Shown: piece after piece, positions 38,701-53,700 of the stretch
Layout: each line of letters opens with the position of its first letter
Numbering within the stretch: the first letter of the stretch is position 1
The notes under the pieces: generated by a model
What the model saw: only the letters and a program-made list of their open reading frames with translations
Told to the model about the DNA's origin: nothing
Database searches by the model: none
Position numbers and translations under genes: made by a program
DNA from: Colius striatus
Lineage: Eukaryota > Chordata > Aves > Coliiformes > Coliidae
Length of the DNA stretch: 64,000 nucleotides
Direction: 5' to 3'
NCBI RefSeq assembly: GCF_028858725.1
Contig: NC_084790.1
Span: 84,214,506 to 84,278,505 of the forward strand

Positions 38701-41700
38701 GTCTTCTGGACAGACATTTCAGACACCACCTAACAACAGGCTCTCACAGGAATCCTGTGAGGAAGTCTTTGCAAATCTCAAGTGTTACTGTAAACTAGCA
38801 CAGTTCTAGGGCAAACTTTGCTTGCTGGCACTGATAATAAGCTTAGCCATCTAACACTTAACACATGTTGGTGTATGTCTTGCTGGTGATACCAGGCAGA
38901 AAGGGAGAAGACAGGCTGGATGAGGTTATTTACACAGTTTTTCACATCCTATAGAACATAACAGTTTACCTTTCCGATTTCTGAAGCCCAGCAAATGGAA
39001 ATCTGGTTTGGCACTGCTGATGACAACCTAACTAGAGACGTTATATTCAAGGGGCGTCCAGGTCGCTTCTGTTCAATTCCATTTTTTGGCGGTGGAGCAT
39101 AACCCTGTGGGACAAAAAGGACAGAGAAAGGGTTACCAAGTCTTCCCCCACTTCTGTGAAACCTGTCAAAACAGACTTAATAGTTTTAAGCAGATGTATG
39201 GGAAGCAGGTAAATACAGAAGCTTTCTAGGCTGGAGATGAAATTCAATTCTTACTCTGAGAAATGTAACTTTGACAGTCTAAAACCATAAGTCTGGAGGT
39301 GCCGTAGTGTGTCCCGAGACAAGCACTGGAGCTGGAGAAGGATGTGGAGCACAAGTCTGACAGGGAGCAGCTGAGGGCCCTGGGGATGTTCAGCCTGGAG
39401 GAGGCTGAGGGGAGACTTGAGCCCCTTCTACAACTCACTCACAGGAGGTTGTGGCCAAGGGCAGGTCACTCTCTGCCCTGAAGCTAAAAGCAACAGGACA
39501 AGATGAAACAGCCTCAAGCTGTCCCAGCAGAGGTTTAGATTGGAGATGGGGAATGATTGCTTCCCCAGAAGAGTTCTCCAGCCCTGTCTCAAGCCACTCA
39601 GGGCAGTGGTGCAGTCCCCATTGCTGGAGGGATCTCAAAGCCATGTAGCTGTGGGGCTGAGGGACACAGGTTAGTGATGGCCATGGCAGTGCTGGGGGAA
39701 TGGTTGGACTCAAGGAACTAAAGGGTTTTGCCAACCTCAACAATTCTGTGATTAAGTATAAAATCCTTGTTACTTGCCAAGACACCAGCACATAAGACTC
39801 TACTTTTAAGCCAGAACCAACAACAGAAAAGGAGAGAGATAGTTGTAGGAATACATGAGAACACCACGTGAACATGAGTTAGCACCACCTGAAGCAGTCT
39901 TGGCACGCCGGCAGCATTTCTCTGAAGTTTGTGGTATGGATTGCAGACAAGGAGACGACCAAGAATAATTTACAGACAACTGCAGAGGCAAGAATTTCTA
40001 TACCAGGCAAAGAGAGAACAAGACTCACTTAGAATCATTCAAGCTGGCAAAGAAGGTTGGCAGCACTGAGTAATTACCTAGCACCAACACTACTGAGTGG
40101 GGCAATTGTAGTCTTTGAGGTAAAGAATTGATCTTACACCTCCTGTAACAGAAAGGAACCACCAGAAGAACAGAAGCAGCAACTGAAACATCAAAAAACG
40201 TTTGCAGGAACCCTCGGATTGAGGCTGTATTTTTCATTCAGATCACGCTGAAGGAGAGAAAAGAAAGTCACCACAGCAATAGTGACTTCTTTGCTTTCTC
40301 ATCTAAAGTTTCTGCTGAACAAATTAAAGAATCATGATATGATGTGCAGGAAGAACCTACAGGAGGACCGAGATCCAAAGCAATGCAATAATCCAAGCAA
40401 TTTTTGCTACATGCACAACACGTTATGCACAAAACGGGTAACACAGCACAGGGGAGCATGAGCTCTGTTAACAAGTGTGAGAATCAGATGATGTTGGAAG
40501 TCCACAGGACAACATCAGAACAAATTTTTTTGGTGAGTTGTTTAAATAAAGGTAGATAAATCTGCAGAAGAAAGGAGGAAATCCAGAAATTTGCAGAAGT
40601 TACTGAAAAAATACATGAAAGAAATGCTCTCACACAATGAAGACAGACAGAACAATGATGCAATGGCTACAGACTTACAGGAAAAAGCAGCTAGAGTATC
40701 ATTTAACACAGAAAAAGCAGTCATGGTCACATATGGCAGGAAGGAGAGTACAGGATAGCACATCTAAAACACCAAGGTGGTGAAAAAACCCACCTCTGTA
40801 CTACTACTTTTTCCATCTTCTTGAGCCTCCAGAACTATTTCAGAGCCTCCAGAACTATTTCAGAGCCTCCAGAACTATTTCAGAGCCTCCAGAACTATTT
40901 CAGAGCCTCCAGAACTATTTCAGAGCCTCCAGAACTATTTCAGAGCCTCCAGAACTATTTCAGAGCAGCTTGCAGCAGAGTTTCTCTCTGTTCCATGGTA
41001 CAAAGACACTGCTTCCAGAGATTTTGCAAAAATGAGTGTTCTTCCCTTTTTGCATACATTCAGGCCTTGAGGTGACTCTGCCTACATCCTTGTTTTTGTG
41101 ACGCCAGACACCAGTGAAGTGCATGACTGCTAACACTGTTCTGCTCCGCTATCAGCAAATGCTAGGAACCCTAAAATCCTCACAGTGCCACCCAAGGTGC
41201 AGAGCAGTGTACAAACTTCCACACAAGCAGGTGATGCCATGCCCTCGAAACAAGAAAAAACTCAAGCCAAGTACAAATATAGGCAGTCCAAACAGCGAGG
41301 GCTATGACCACTCAAGTCAAATAAGTTTGAAGAGCTATGATGATTCCCCATGCAGACACCACCTTGTTTTTCACATGTTTCGTTAACTGCAACAGATGAG
41401 GTTTGCTACAGGTGGCTCAAACAATCTATACAGTGGCTGTAATATGATTTTACATATTATACATATGTTACAGAAAACAACCAAAACACACTCTACAGGT
41501 CACAAAGAAACCACAAATACACACAAACTTACCGGCAATGGAAACAGCTTCCCATTTACTTTAATACACAAACTATTAGGGTAATTATCTTCTTGAGGGC
41601 AGCTTGTCTCTGCTAGGCACAGCCTGTATCACCAAAAAGGGAAAAATGCCATTTTTAAGTGTTACTCACGTTCATATGTACCCACAAACATCTACATTCA

Positions 41701-44700
41701 TGTCACATTAGCCAATTAAGAGGAGAGCACTTTGAAAAAGCTACCTTAGCTGAACTTGGACTGTGTAATCTCTCCTGCCTCCTGGCAAGAAGTCTCTGTC
41801 ATAAAAAGAAAGAAAGAAAACAAACACCTGTTGAAACAACAGATTTCATATTCCAGTCATATGCAGAATTAGCCCAGTATCACAAAACTTTGCTCTTCTC
41901 TTTAGTTTATTGAGCTGCGAACAAGTACTACAAGTGATGCCTCTGTTTTGTTATTGCAAGTTAAGCAAGACTTCAGGATCAGCATCCTCTGACAAGATTT
42001 TATAGCAATAATAATAAAGTATGGCGTTGTCGGGGAGTAAAAAAGCCCCACAAATTCTCTTGCCTTACACCATAGGTCTTGCAACAACAGAAACCCTGGG
42101 ATACAATACAAAAGCAGCCTTCCATTCCTGCAGCCAGGAAACATGCAGGGAAGAAGAGCTTACAACCTCTCTAAATCGTCACAATTATTTGGAACCAAGT
42201 AATTGTCCAAGTGCATATACATTCTGTGGACAGTAGTTTCTGAGGACAGAAAAGACAGACTCAGTGCAACTTCTGTGAGGATTATCACCCTGCATCTACA
42301 AGCTTATGCCATGCATAAAATAAACCTAAATCCTTAAGCTTTCTCTTGAAACTTCACAAAAGTTCACTTACACCATGTCACATTCTTACTTCTTACCTGG
42401 AAATACAGATTTCTCTGACCTGTTGAGGTGTTAAAGCAAAGATAAAAAGCCTGTCTTGGAACCTCTGAATACTGCTCTGTACTAGAAAAAAAAAAGAGAC
42501 ACACAAGAGGTTTAATCATGGTGATTAAAGTCATTGATTAAAACAGGATCTGTATTTCTTTTTCCTGGAACAAGGCCTAAGTCACTTAACACAATCAAAC
42601 TTGTGGCTGGGTTGCATGTAACTCTCAACAGGAAAGCAATGGAACAAATCATTCATTCAACTATATTCAGATGGCTTAATATCACATTACATTGCAGCTC
42701 TAAAGATGCTTGGCAAGCCGTGTTATAATCCTTTCTCCTGAGGGAGAAAGGCTCAAACAAAACAAACAAGAAAATACAGTACTGGATACCTGATGAAAAG
42801 AGCACTGCAGAGATATTTACAACTATTTTAGTGTACTACAAGAAGAGAATGTGCTCCAGGAGTTATTACTCAACTCGATAACAGGTAAAGGTAACTAAGT
42901 CTTTGGGGAGGAAGGAACTCCTAATGGCAGAGCAGCCAGCTAGACCTCATGTCTGGGGATTATTCCTCAGTGGTATTGATTAAAAAAAAATTAAAAGAAA
43001 TTACAAATTTCTATCACAACTATACTCATCTGTCAGTGACACGAAGCAGGAATCAGAATCATAGAATAGTAGGGTTGGAAGGGACTTTTAGAGATCGTCT
43101 AGTCCAACCCCACTGCAGAAGCAGGTTCCACCTAGATCAGGCTGCACAGGAACGTGTCCAGGCGGGTCTTGAAGACCTCCAAGGAAGGAGCCTCCACAAC
43201 CCCTCTGGGCAGCCTGTGCCAGGGCTCCCTCACCTCACAGTGAAATAGTTTTTTCTTATATTTAAGTGGAACTTTTGTGTTCCAGCTTCATCCCATCACC
43301 CCTTGCCCTGTTGCTAGCTACCATTGAGAAAAGGGATGTCCCAACCTCCTGACACCCACCCTTTAGATATTTATAAATGTTAATAAGATCCCCTCTCAGT
43401 CTCCTCTTCTCCAGACTAAACAGCCCCAGGTCCCGCAGCCTTTCCTCATATGAAAGATGCTCCAGTACCCTGATCATCTTGATGGCCCTGCATTGGACTC
43501 TCTCCAGAACTCCTCTGTCCCTCTTGAGCTGAGGAGCCCAGAAATGTTTTCGTATTAAAGGTCTGTAGTACGTACATATTACTTTCCTACTTTTTTCAAT
43601 TTAAGTAAGAAAACTTGACCTGAAATAAAAGCAGACTGGATTTGTCCAAGAGTTTTAAAGTAACCAGCAAGGAAGGCAACACAACTAAAATGGGCAAACT
43701 GGGAAGAGCTAGACTGTGTTGTCTACTGTGACATTCAGAGATAACCTCTGTGCCCAGAAAACGCACACAACAGAAACAGAACAGAACCCAGGTGGAGCAA
43801 ACACACTCCTCAAGTTCCTCAAACAATTCAAAACAAATACAATGTGTGCACAGCTCCCCATCACATGAAACACTTAGTGTTTTAAAAGCAATGCTTGAGC
43901 AAGTGTAAACAAAGATCATGGTTATGTTTTGTTATTGAATGTGGATTAAAACTAAACCTTGCACCTGCTGTTGTCTTCTCAGATTGGTTCAAAACAATGC
44001 CTCCACCCGGCCCTTCAAAGAGTCACAGAAAAATGGACTGCACTCCTAGCTCTGACTTATCTCTTTATTTGGTTTCTGAATCCTTAATTCCCAAGCATGC
44101 ATGTTGGATTTACGTCTCAAGCATGCAAGTCTGGGACTGGGACTATAAGCTATGCACATCAATCTAAAAATATTCAATATGGGAAGCATGTTTTCAAAAT
44201 TTGCTCATGAACCTGTGTTAAGAGTGACTTTCAGCCAGCCTTCACATCCTTCTAACATCAGCAGGGCCCGTTATTTGCTTTTCAAGCCATTCCTCTCATC
44301 TCATTTCCCCTCTCCTCGCACAGACCCAAGGCGTATCTCTGGCTCCTGACACATTTAGGTACCATACTCTGGAAAGAGTCTGAAGGCAAGCAAGTACTCA
44401 CTTAAATGAACCTTGTCCTTCTTGCCCATGTCCCAAGAGGACCCAGATGTTACAGGACTATATGTTCCTCACTCCTGTGAGAGCTGGGCAGTGGCCAAAG
44501 ATCCCAAGGTCTTCAAAGGAAAAAGGAACTTACCTGCAGCTCTAACTGTAACATGGTGTCACCCCTAAGGAAGCATTCCCTTTTCAAGGAGAAAAACAAA
44601 GTATCATTTCCAAAGCTGAGGAAATCGGCTGCTAGGGAAATGTCCAGCATCTCACCACCTGCTCTAGATGTCACTGATCAGGCAAACTGCATAGCAGAAA

Positions 44701-47700
44701 AAATAACAGGGAGTCCATGCTGTGTTATATGGGACACAGTGACTATGTGGCCAGCAAGCAGGCTGGTTAACTACAACCCAACTGTTGTCCTACAACACAG
44801 CATCATTCAGGAAGGTAGTTAAGATACTCAGCTACTGTGCACAGCGAGCATAGGCAGGCATTGGCAGGCATGGTGACACTGACAGATTGTCTCTGTGAAG
44901 GGAATGGCCCTAGAGCAGCCCAACACCACCACAGCCATTGTACCAACACATGAGCTCGATATTAAACTCCAACAGGGGATCACGACACAAACAGGAGTGA
45001 CAAGAGGCACTGTAAGTAACACTTGTTAGGAATGCTTGCTGCTTTAGGTACCAAAGGATTAGCAATAATCAGTAGATACCTCACTGAGGTACAAGCCACA
45101 GCCTAAAAGACTATTATCAGTTAAGAAACTAAAATGTTTAAGTGGATACAAACTGTCTGCAAAATACTGGAACTGTTTCTCAAAAGTATTACTAAGTAAC
45201 TTGGGGATGTTTTCTACTATGTGAGATAGGCTGAATATAAAGACAGAAAACAATTTGTATCCAAAGAATGAAATAAGTTTAGTGATGAGGCATTTGAGGA
45301 AGCTGAACTGAGCTTTCAGGTTATTTGGAAGACAAAGGTTCACTCTACATTTTAACATACAGTACTGGCAACAACCTATGGGCTGAAACCTTCACTGATC
45401 CGAGCATAAGGCTGAACTTTGCAGCACAAGTATCTATTCCAGTGCCAGATGCAGAATCACTGCAGTGAGGCACATGTCAACTAAGGCTGAACGTGTTCTC
45501 CTTATGTTGTTGCAACTTACTAATTACTGTTAACCCCGACAGATGTGTTTTTCACTTGTACCAGGCAGAGACTTCAAACCCTTCAGCCAAAAGCAGCATC
45601 AGGGGAGGTTCAAACCAGATAATAGGAAGCATTTCTTTACCAAGCAGGTGCTCAAAACACTGCAACAGGAGTCCTAGAGAGGTGGTTGATATCCCAAGCC
45701 TGTCTGTGCTTAAGAAGCATCTGCACAATGCCCTTAAGTAGTACTCTTTTGGGCATCCTTGAAGTGGTCAGGCAGTTAGATGCTCGCTGTAGACACCTTC
45801 AAATTGAACTATTCTACTCTTATTATTTAATATTCAAAAGAGAAAGATGTTCAATCCAACAGTATTTACAAATGAGAACACTGGTTTCTGCAGCTTGGCA
45901 CTTTCAGGGCTAAGTGGTGAAAAGTGAGCAAGGGTAGAGACGATATGGGAAGGGAATTTCTACTTTTCCCCAGCTGCAGAAAGTGATTCAGGTCTGGACA
46001 TTGTACCGTCACAACCAACTCATTTCGTGAATTAAGCAGCCTGCAGAGCTATTCAACACTTACCGAGACTTGTAGGTTTTATGAGCACATCAAGCACATC
46101 GTAAAAAGGGAGGCTCTTCAGTTGCACATCTGGATGAACGGGTGGAATCGGTGGGGATGGCTGCTGCATCTCAAAGTGGGGCTTAGTGTCTTGGAGAAAC
46201 AAAGAACTGATAGGCGAGGAAGGAGACTGAGGCGTGACTGAAGTGGAAGGGAGTGGGTGGATGCCACCAACAGCCAGGTCAGGTTCCACAGGACAGGAGA
46301 TACCGTCCAAATCGAAAAAGTTAGGTTTTATAGTGGAAAAGTCTGAATGTCCTTCAATTATCCTTGGGTACCGATGCCTATAGAGGTCTCGGATTTTTAG
46401 CTGAACTGCTGGGCTGCAGCCACTCTTCAGTAAGTCCAGTGCCCTCATGAGAAGGTCATGCTTCCGCCCGCTTTTGTTACGGCCAGTAAAGCCCAACAAC
46501 ACTTGTAGTTCAGAAACACGAAAACTTGATATCATATTCTAGAAAAGAAAGAGAGGTAAGCACAGTGGAAGCAACAGTACTCCAAACAGGGCTTTCTGAG
46601 GGGCATGGTGAAGCATCTGAACTTCAGCAGTCTAATTTCACCCTTGTTATCTTAGGTACTACCCACATCTTTCACTGAAACAGGAGTATATTTAAGAAAC
46701 TGAAGTGTCCAGGATGAAGGTTGAGTTTGGCTGTGTCGATAATCTCAAAGACTTCTCACTGTGTCCAAATTCAAACAATGGCAAAAACAAATCTTTAATG
46801 CAACCCAAGTAGTGCCGTTTTAAATTCACAGGTAGAAGCATAAGCTTCAACACAGAAGCTCTCACCTCATGACAAAACATGAATAATCAGATGCATCAGT
46901 ATTATCACCTGTCTTAAAGAATAAGTTCTGCATAGTTTCCTCTGGAACGCCCTTTCTTTTGAGCAGCATGTTAAACATGTGCATGAGCACAGAAAGGCAT
47001 GCCAGGTTTCACTCTTAAAAGAATGACACAGAAAGGTAGGCACTTTTCAAACACCTGCACTGTATCATAGCTAACAGACTGTTTAATCAATGTGACTGAC
47101 TCTTCCAAAACATCACAGAACACTTCCTGTCCTTTTCATGTCATGTTCTGGTCTCACAGAATACAAAAAGCTCTTCAAAGGAAACAATATTATTTACTTG
47201 GTTGTAAGTTCTTCCTGGAAGACTCTGAGGACCAAACTATGAAGTTCACAGACAGAAGGATTATTGTTTTTGAGAAAAAAACCCAGAAATAAAAGAAGCC
47301 CACTATGCAAAAGGAGAGAGGCAATCCTCTACCCCCATTACTGCAAACAATTAAGCTAGCACAGGCATATCATCTCACATTTTTGTGACCAAGCTCTTTT
47401 CAGAGGTATACAATTGTCCAGAATTCTTCTAAGCAGCTTCCTTCCTATTTCTCTGGGACTCTTCCACTGTAACAAGGACGTTAAGTTTTAAAGACAAAAC
47501 CACCTCTGACTTTTAGTCTGTAGTGCAGTACCCTACCAACCCCAGACCCAGGCACTGGCAAATGAAGGCCCTAACAGGTGTGAAATAGTAGAGAACAAGG
47601 ATCATAAAAGATACTTTAAAAACTGCAAATGTGCACGGCTGACTTTTAGAGTAGTAGTTCAAATGCAACATTGAAGGCTTTGGGTATTGATTTCAGACAG

Positions 47701-50700
47701 GATAAAACTCAAAACACAATGTTTTAGGGTTAACTTCCCTAATCCTTGCTATAAGGTTGAAGTTTACACCCACATATTCTAATACAGGTCTGATCTCTGC
47801 TAGAGTTTTAACACAGCTGTGCTAGAACCATGCAGTTCTGCAGCCAAACAAAGGACTGTGTGCCTCAATGCCTGCTCCCTATTATCTTCTTAATGTTCAC
47901 AATATTGTTTCTACAGTAAGATAGATCAGGAAATTGAGCAAGACTAAAGGTGAGTTTAGAATCACAGACTCATTAAGGTTGGAGTAGCCCTTTAAGCTCA
48001 TGAAGTGCAACCATTCCTCCAGCACTGCCATGGCCACCACTAACACACATCCCTCAGTCCCATAGCTACATGGCTTTGGGGTCCTTGAAGGAACTGGGAC
48101 TGCACCACAGTCCTGGGCAGCCTAGGACAGGGCTGGACAGCCCTTTGGTGAAGTCATTCCCCATCTCCAACATTAACTTCCCCTGGGGAAACTTCAGGCC
48201 ATTTCCACTTATACTGTCACTTGTAGCTTGGGAGCAGATACTGACACTCCTCACCCTGGTCAGAGAGTTGTGGAGAGCAAGAAGGCTCCTCAGCCTCATA
48301 CAGGCTGAATACTCCCAGAGCCCTCAGCTGTTTCCTTTGTGCTCCAGTCCCTTCTCCAGCTCCTCTGCCTGGCTCTGACCATGCTGCAGACCCTCTGTGT
48401 CCCTCTGGCAGTGAAGGGCCCAGCACACGGGTACAATCACTGCCCTGGGACTGCTGACACAATATTGCTGGCAAGCCAGGATGCCCTTGGCCTTCTTGCC
48501 CACCTTGGCATGCTGCTGGCTCATTTCAGCCACTATCAACCAACTTCCCCCCTGCCGCCAGGCCCTTTCCCTCCAGCAGCTTTCCAGCCCCTCTGCCTCA
48601 GCCTGGAGCAGAGCCTGGGTACTACAACAGCTTTACAGTCATGCCACATAAAAGAGAAATTACACTGAAAGATAACAGTGATATTCAAGAAATTACTGAG
48701 AAGTTCATGTTGCATGCTCTGTAGACAGTTGCATCAGCTTGATAGCAACATCAGCTCCTTTATTTCAGTTGCAGGCAGTAAGTATGACTCTGGATTCCAT
48801 AATCAGAATGCAAATGAATAAAATAATCCTTTACATTGAGATTAAGGAAAGAGCAAGTATTGCAAAACACCATCTATTACCCTGCCTGCTGCCTTCTGTG
48901 CATTCCTGCAAGTTAATCAAGGTGAAATGTGCCGTCAATCACGCCTTGAAACAGATCACATTTTCTGCAGAAATTTCAAACGAGCATTTTGTTACAAGAT
49001 GGATTTCATTTTACTAGAAAACACAGGCTGGCTTCAATACTGCAGTCAGCAAGATTTTAAATTGACACCTCCATTAAAAATGCTTAGGAGTAGAGAAAAA
49101 AAAACCACACACAAACTTTTTTTTTTCCATCAACACAAGAATGTTTTTAGAAGAAGTCTCAGAAGAGTGAATGTTACTGGAAGCGATTAAACAATGGCTT
49201 TTGCAACATTTATCCCCTAAAGCTGATTCTGTGTTCCTTTTAAGGCAACAACCACCAGGCACAGGAGAAGACAGCTAGTCTGAGCTACACATTTTATTAG
49301 TGCATTTACAGATACATCAAAATGGACACTCACTACAATCAACAAGACTCTTAACAGAGGCATAACAGATGCTTAGGAGCATGGATAATCATGGTGCAAG
49401 GCAGGTATTACTGCCAACAAACAATATCAAGTTATTTTCTCTTGGGGTTCCAGCCATACTGCAGCCTAGCTATTAACATGCTTTTCACATCACTGAATTA
49501 AGATTAGACATTTGAGTTGTCACGTAAATGCCATCAATTTTCTCTTAAGAGAAGATATTTACAGCTGCACAGCCCAATAAAAAGCTTTTTTAACACAGGA
49601 GACTAAAGCCATTTTATTTTTAGTGTTCCTCCATGAACATGCTGAGTAGTTTGACTCAGTTTGAAGGAAATCAGACCAGGTAATTGAAGTACTTTTACAT
49701 TCAAGAAATTCAAGTACTTTTGTATTTCATAAACACTTTTTTTCCCCCTGAAATTCACACTTGAGGGTCACAGGAAGTTTCCCCAGGATTGTTTCTTATT
49801 GTTAAAACTATAGCGACCATGACTCATAAGCAGAAGTACTGTTCTGAAGCATTAGGCTATAGGTATATCTGGAATGGTATTCATCTCACAGGAATGATGA
49901 CGTTAAGGAGGCCAGGAAATGCTGACAACTCTGCTGAAGTTAAGTGTTGGCATGTTTCAGAACAAAATAAGGGATCAAATACCTCTCAAGAGGTCCATGT
50001 TCCTCCACATTCTCCTTACCAAAGCTACCTTCAACAGCCATTGTACTTATACATGTGTAGCAAAGGTAATCAAAAATGCCTGTTCAGTCCTTAACATACA
50101 TCTACAATAAAGAGCAATGACTGTGCTTCCAGGGCAACTGCTCAAGTAGTGAGCCCCACACTCAGAACTGCAAAAGTGATACATGTAAATTTGAAAGTTC
50201 AAATACATCTGAACCTGAAAGTTTTGCTTCAGTCCCACTGGCTTCCAGACATTTTCTGAAATGTATGAAGGATAGAGAGAAAAGGGGTGCACCAAGGACC
50301 AGCCTCACAAACCCTCAGCTCCTGAATTTAAGCCCTTTTTCTGGATATTCATAGCACAGAAGCACACTACTAAGAATTTCTGCAATCAATTTGGATACAT
50401 GCCAACTGGTAGTGGGCTAGAAATATGCAACACTAGTAAGAAAGAATTCACGCCAGTGATGGTTGAAAACCTCTATGTTGACACTAAACTCAAATATAAA
50501 TATGTTCTAGAAACTGATGTAACTCTAGATTTAAAAAAAAAAAAAAAGCCCTGCAAATCCTGGGGAAGAGTCAAGTTACTAGCTAATTCTGTTTAAGTAG
50601 GGCAGCACAGTAAGAACAGCTCTGAAGACCACCACAGTTGGTTCATATAGCACAATCAGAAGCTTCCTCGGTATTGTGGAGCTTCTTTGTCCTAACTCTA

Positions 50701-53700
50701 GCCTGGCTCCTAATTTAGGCAAAGTTGCACTCAATGTAACAACAAAAATCCTAAATCAAATCCTTGCTTTCACTTCACAGAAAAATTCTTAAAAGAAAGC
50801 TTGACTCATTTCAACGCAGCATCATTTAAGCACCATAAACTACATTAATCTTCTTCCTCTCATCCATCACTGTATCTCGACCTAATCATTAATTGTTACT
50901 GTTTCTAAAGCCAAGATCCTCTTAAGGTACCACAGTGAGCCTTACTGGTCTGAAAAAGCAACTATTGCAGCTAGGAAGAACAGGGGAATTATATTCAGAT
51001 ACAAGATCAGTATATTGTCATAGGTTATTAACAGTATTTTATCAGAGGTTATCTTATTTATGTTGCACTTAACACTGAGTTTTTGAAGATTACTACACCA
51101 CCAACTTCTCAGTATCTGTTCTATCCATTAGTTTATGTTTAGTCCAGAACAACACCCAGAATTTTACTTTTACAAACCCCTAAAGTGGTCAGCATATAAA
51201 ATACAAAATCATTAACCCAGCTACAATGAAAGAGTACAATGCAGTGACTGGCAAAGAGCTCTCTTGTTTTCTTCTTGCCTAACAATTTAGCACTGTTTCA
51301 TCTGGTAAGCAGGTGAAACACGATCCACTCAGACTGGAACATTGAAGCAAGGAGAGTGGAAAGACACCAAGTCTTACATGAACAAGGGATCTAACACATA
51401 TAGGAATGAAACTTCAATCCTGTGCTTTAATACAGTACCTGAACCACACTGCTGTTCACATTCAGATTGTATGACTTCTCTATTGGGTGTGAAAAAGTAA
51501 AAATTAAAAGCATGACTGACTTTCAGCATTTATAAACCGTGATTATCCAGTAAATTTTGTGTAATCTTTCCTTCCACATAGGACATATGAACCCACTTCC
51601 ATCTCTTCTCACTAAAATGAGGTGTGTTTTTTCCACCCCACAACAGCCAGGAAACTGGTCACTAGCGTCACAACTTCTGGCACTAGCATATTTCTTTGCC
51701 TATAGACATTTTTTCCCCTCTCAATAATGATGAAACAACAGGCTACTTCAAAATCTGACTAAATACAAACCATGTGACTGAAGCCATTATCTTTGAAACT
51801 GGGGATATGCAATGTTTCAAGCATTGCATGCACTCTGCGCTATTTGTTTCCAAATTAAGAGTCAAGATGCCAGCAGAAACTTATAAAGCCCAAGAGATGT
51901 TGTCTAAGTAAGAATACATCATCAGCCCTCTTATCTGCAGTATTTTGCTGGGATGCAAACCATAGCTTGAAGCCAAATCTCAGCAAGTTCAGAATTTGTC
52001 AGGAGCTGGAATTGTCTTTGCACAGATGGTGCTCAGAAGGAGACGTAGTTCCCCACTCCTGGGCCAATTCTCTTCAAAAATGTGTTCACATATCATCTCT
52101 GGCCCCCACACCAGACTGCTGACTTCTGTTCCACATCCATCTATGCCTGTGTAATCCTTTTGACATTCACTGTGAGTGAGCAAGGATTATGGGTAAAGGT
52201 ATGTCATGGTTTGGCCCAGCTACCAAAGAAGCACCACAACAGTCTCTCACTTGGTGCCCCCCATTCATCCCCACCCTCATGAGGACGGCAGAGGCCCCAG
52301 CAAAACGGGATTCTTCCCCACAGTTGCAGCTTCTGTAGATACAGGGTCCTTCCCACAGGACAGCACTTCTTTAGGCTATAATGTTAATGAGCTTCTTTGG
52401 TGTGGGTTCTTCCTCACAGTTACAGCTTCTGTGAATATGGGGTCCCTCACACGGGACACAGCCTCCTCCAGCCATAGTCACTGCCTGTGGCATGGGGCCT
52501 TTAATGAAGGGAGTTACTGCCCCTAATGCGGGGTCTTTAACAAAATGAGTGATTATGCAGGTTCTTTAACGAAACGCAAACAAATCTCAGCTTCACCAGT
52601 CCTCGCCACAGGATGCAGGGGAGTCTCTGCTCCAGCACATCTCCTCCTCTCTTCCCTCGCTGACCTTGAAGTCTGCATGGTTGTTTTCTATCTCTCTTCC
52701 CACTCCTTGCACCTCCACCAGCCAGAAAAAGAAGAAGGGACAGAAGAAGGAAGAAAGAGGAAGAACTCTCCTCTTCTGTCTTCTTAAAAAGTGATCATGA
52801 AGGTGTCTAATTGGTTCAGCCCCAGTAGCGGGTCTTGCTCAGAGTTAGGGAGAGACTCAAGAAGCTTCTGACAGAAGCCATCTTTACAGCCCCTTCCCCC
52901 TTACCAGAAACAGCTTCATGTCAAACCGTGGCAAGGTATAAAGCCACATTCGAAAACACATTTATGAAGAGCAGGTCTGGAAACTATGTCTCAAAATACA
53001 AGAGATATGCTCACTCCATCTTCTTAGCAACTTCCTAACCCTCCAGAAACACTAGCCTACAGAATTCAAAAAACATTACTGATTTAATTCAGTTTTAATC
53101 TGAAGTCTGAAAGAGTAAGCCTTATACCAGATATTTTCACCAGTATCTTTAAAAGTAACAACTGTGGTTACAGCTACTTCCAGATCCTTTAACAAAACTC
53201 AAGATTTCCAAAAGCCATGATGTAATAGCAGGTTCCTTTGAGTATCTTTGGTTTTTTTTCAACACAGCTTCTCAGTAATAACCATTTACTCACAGCTCCC
53301 TAAAAATCTCTGTTCATCCTGAAGATTCAGAGGATATAAGGGATGAACTAGCACATATTAAAGTGATCCTTTGCCCTGAGGAGAGAAAAATGCTGCCCCC
53401 TGCATGTTTTCCCTCAAAAACAGGATTTAAGAGAGAACTCTGACCTCCTGCCCTTAGTCAGTCCTTAACAATTTACTGAAACAAATTCACCTCTCCAAAT
53501 TGCTCTAGAGCAGGTAGAGTTGACATTCTACAGGAAATTGCAATAAAAAAGTGAGCAGCAAACAATACTGCCATAAAAACACCATGTATGTTAATCTATA
53601 AAGCAGTAGTTTAAGATCATTCCTAAAGGTCAATTCATCACATCAGGGGTAATGTGTGTCTCCTTTTCTCCTCTTTTGCCCAAAGCAGGAAAATTGATTT

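Noticed and set aside
40821-41075. Repeat protein ORF ([20 protein letters not shown] units)
   Set aside because: A 20-bp minisatellite gives a repeating frame in any phase. It lies in an intron, antisense to PIAS2.
44553-44822. 89-codon plus-strand ORF in PIAS2 intron 2
   Set aside because: No flanking splice signals or recognisable domain. Consistent with chance.
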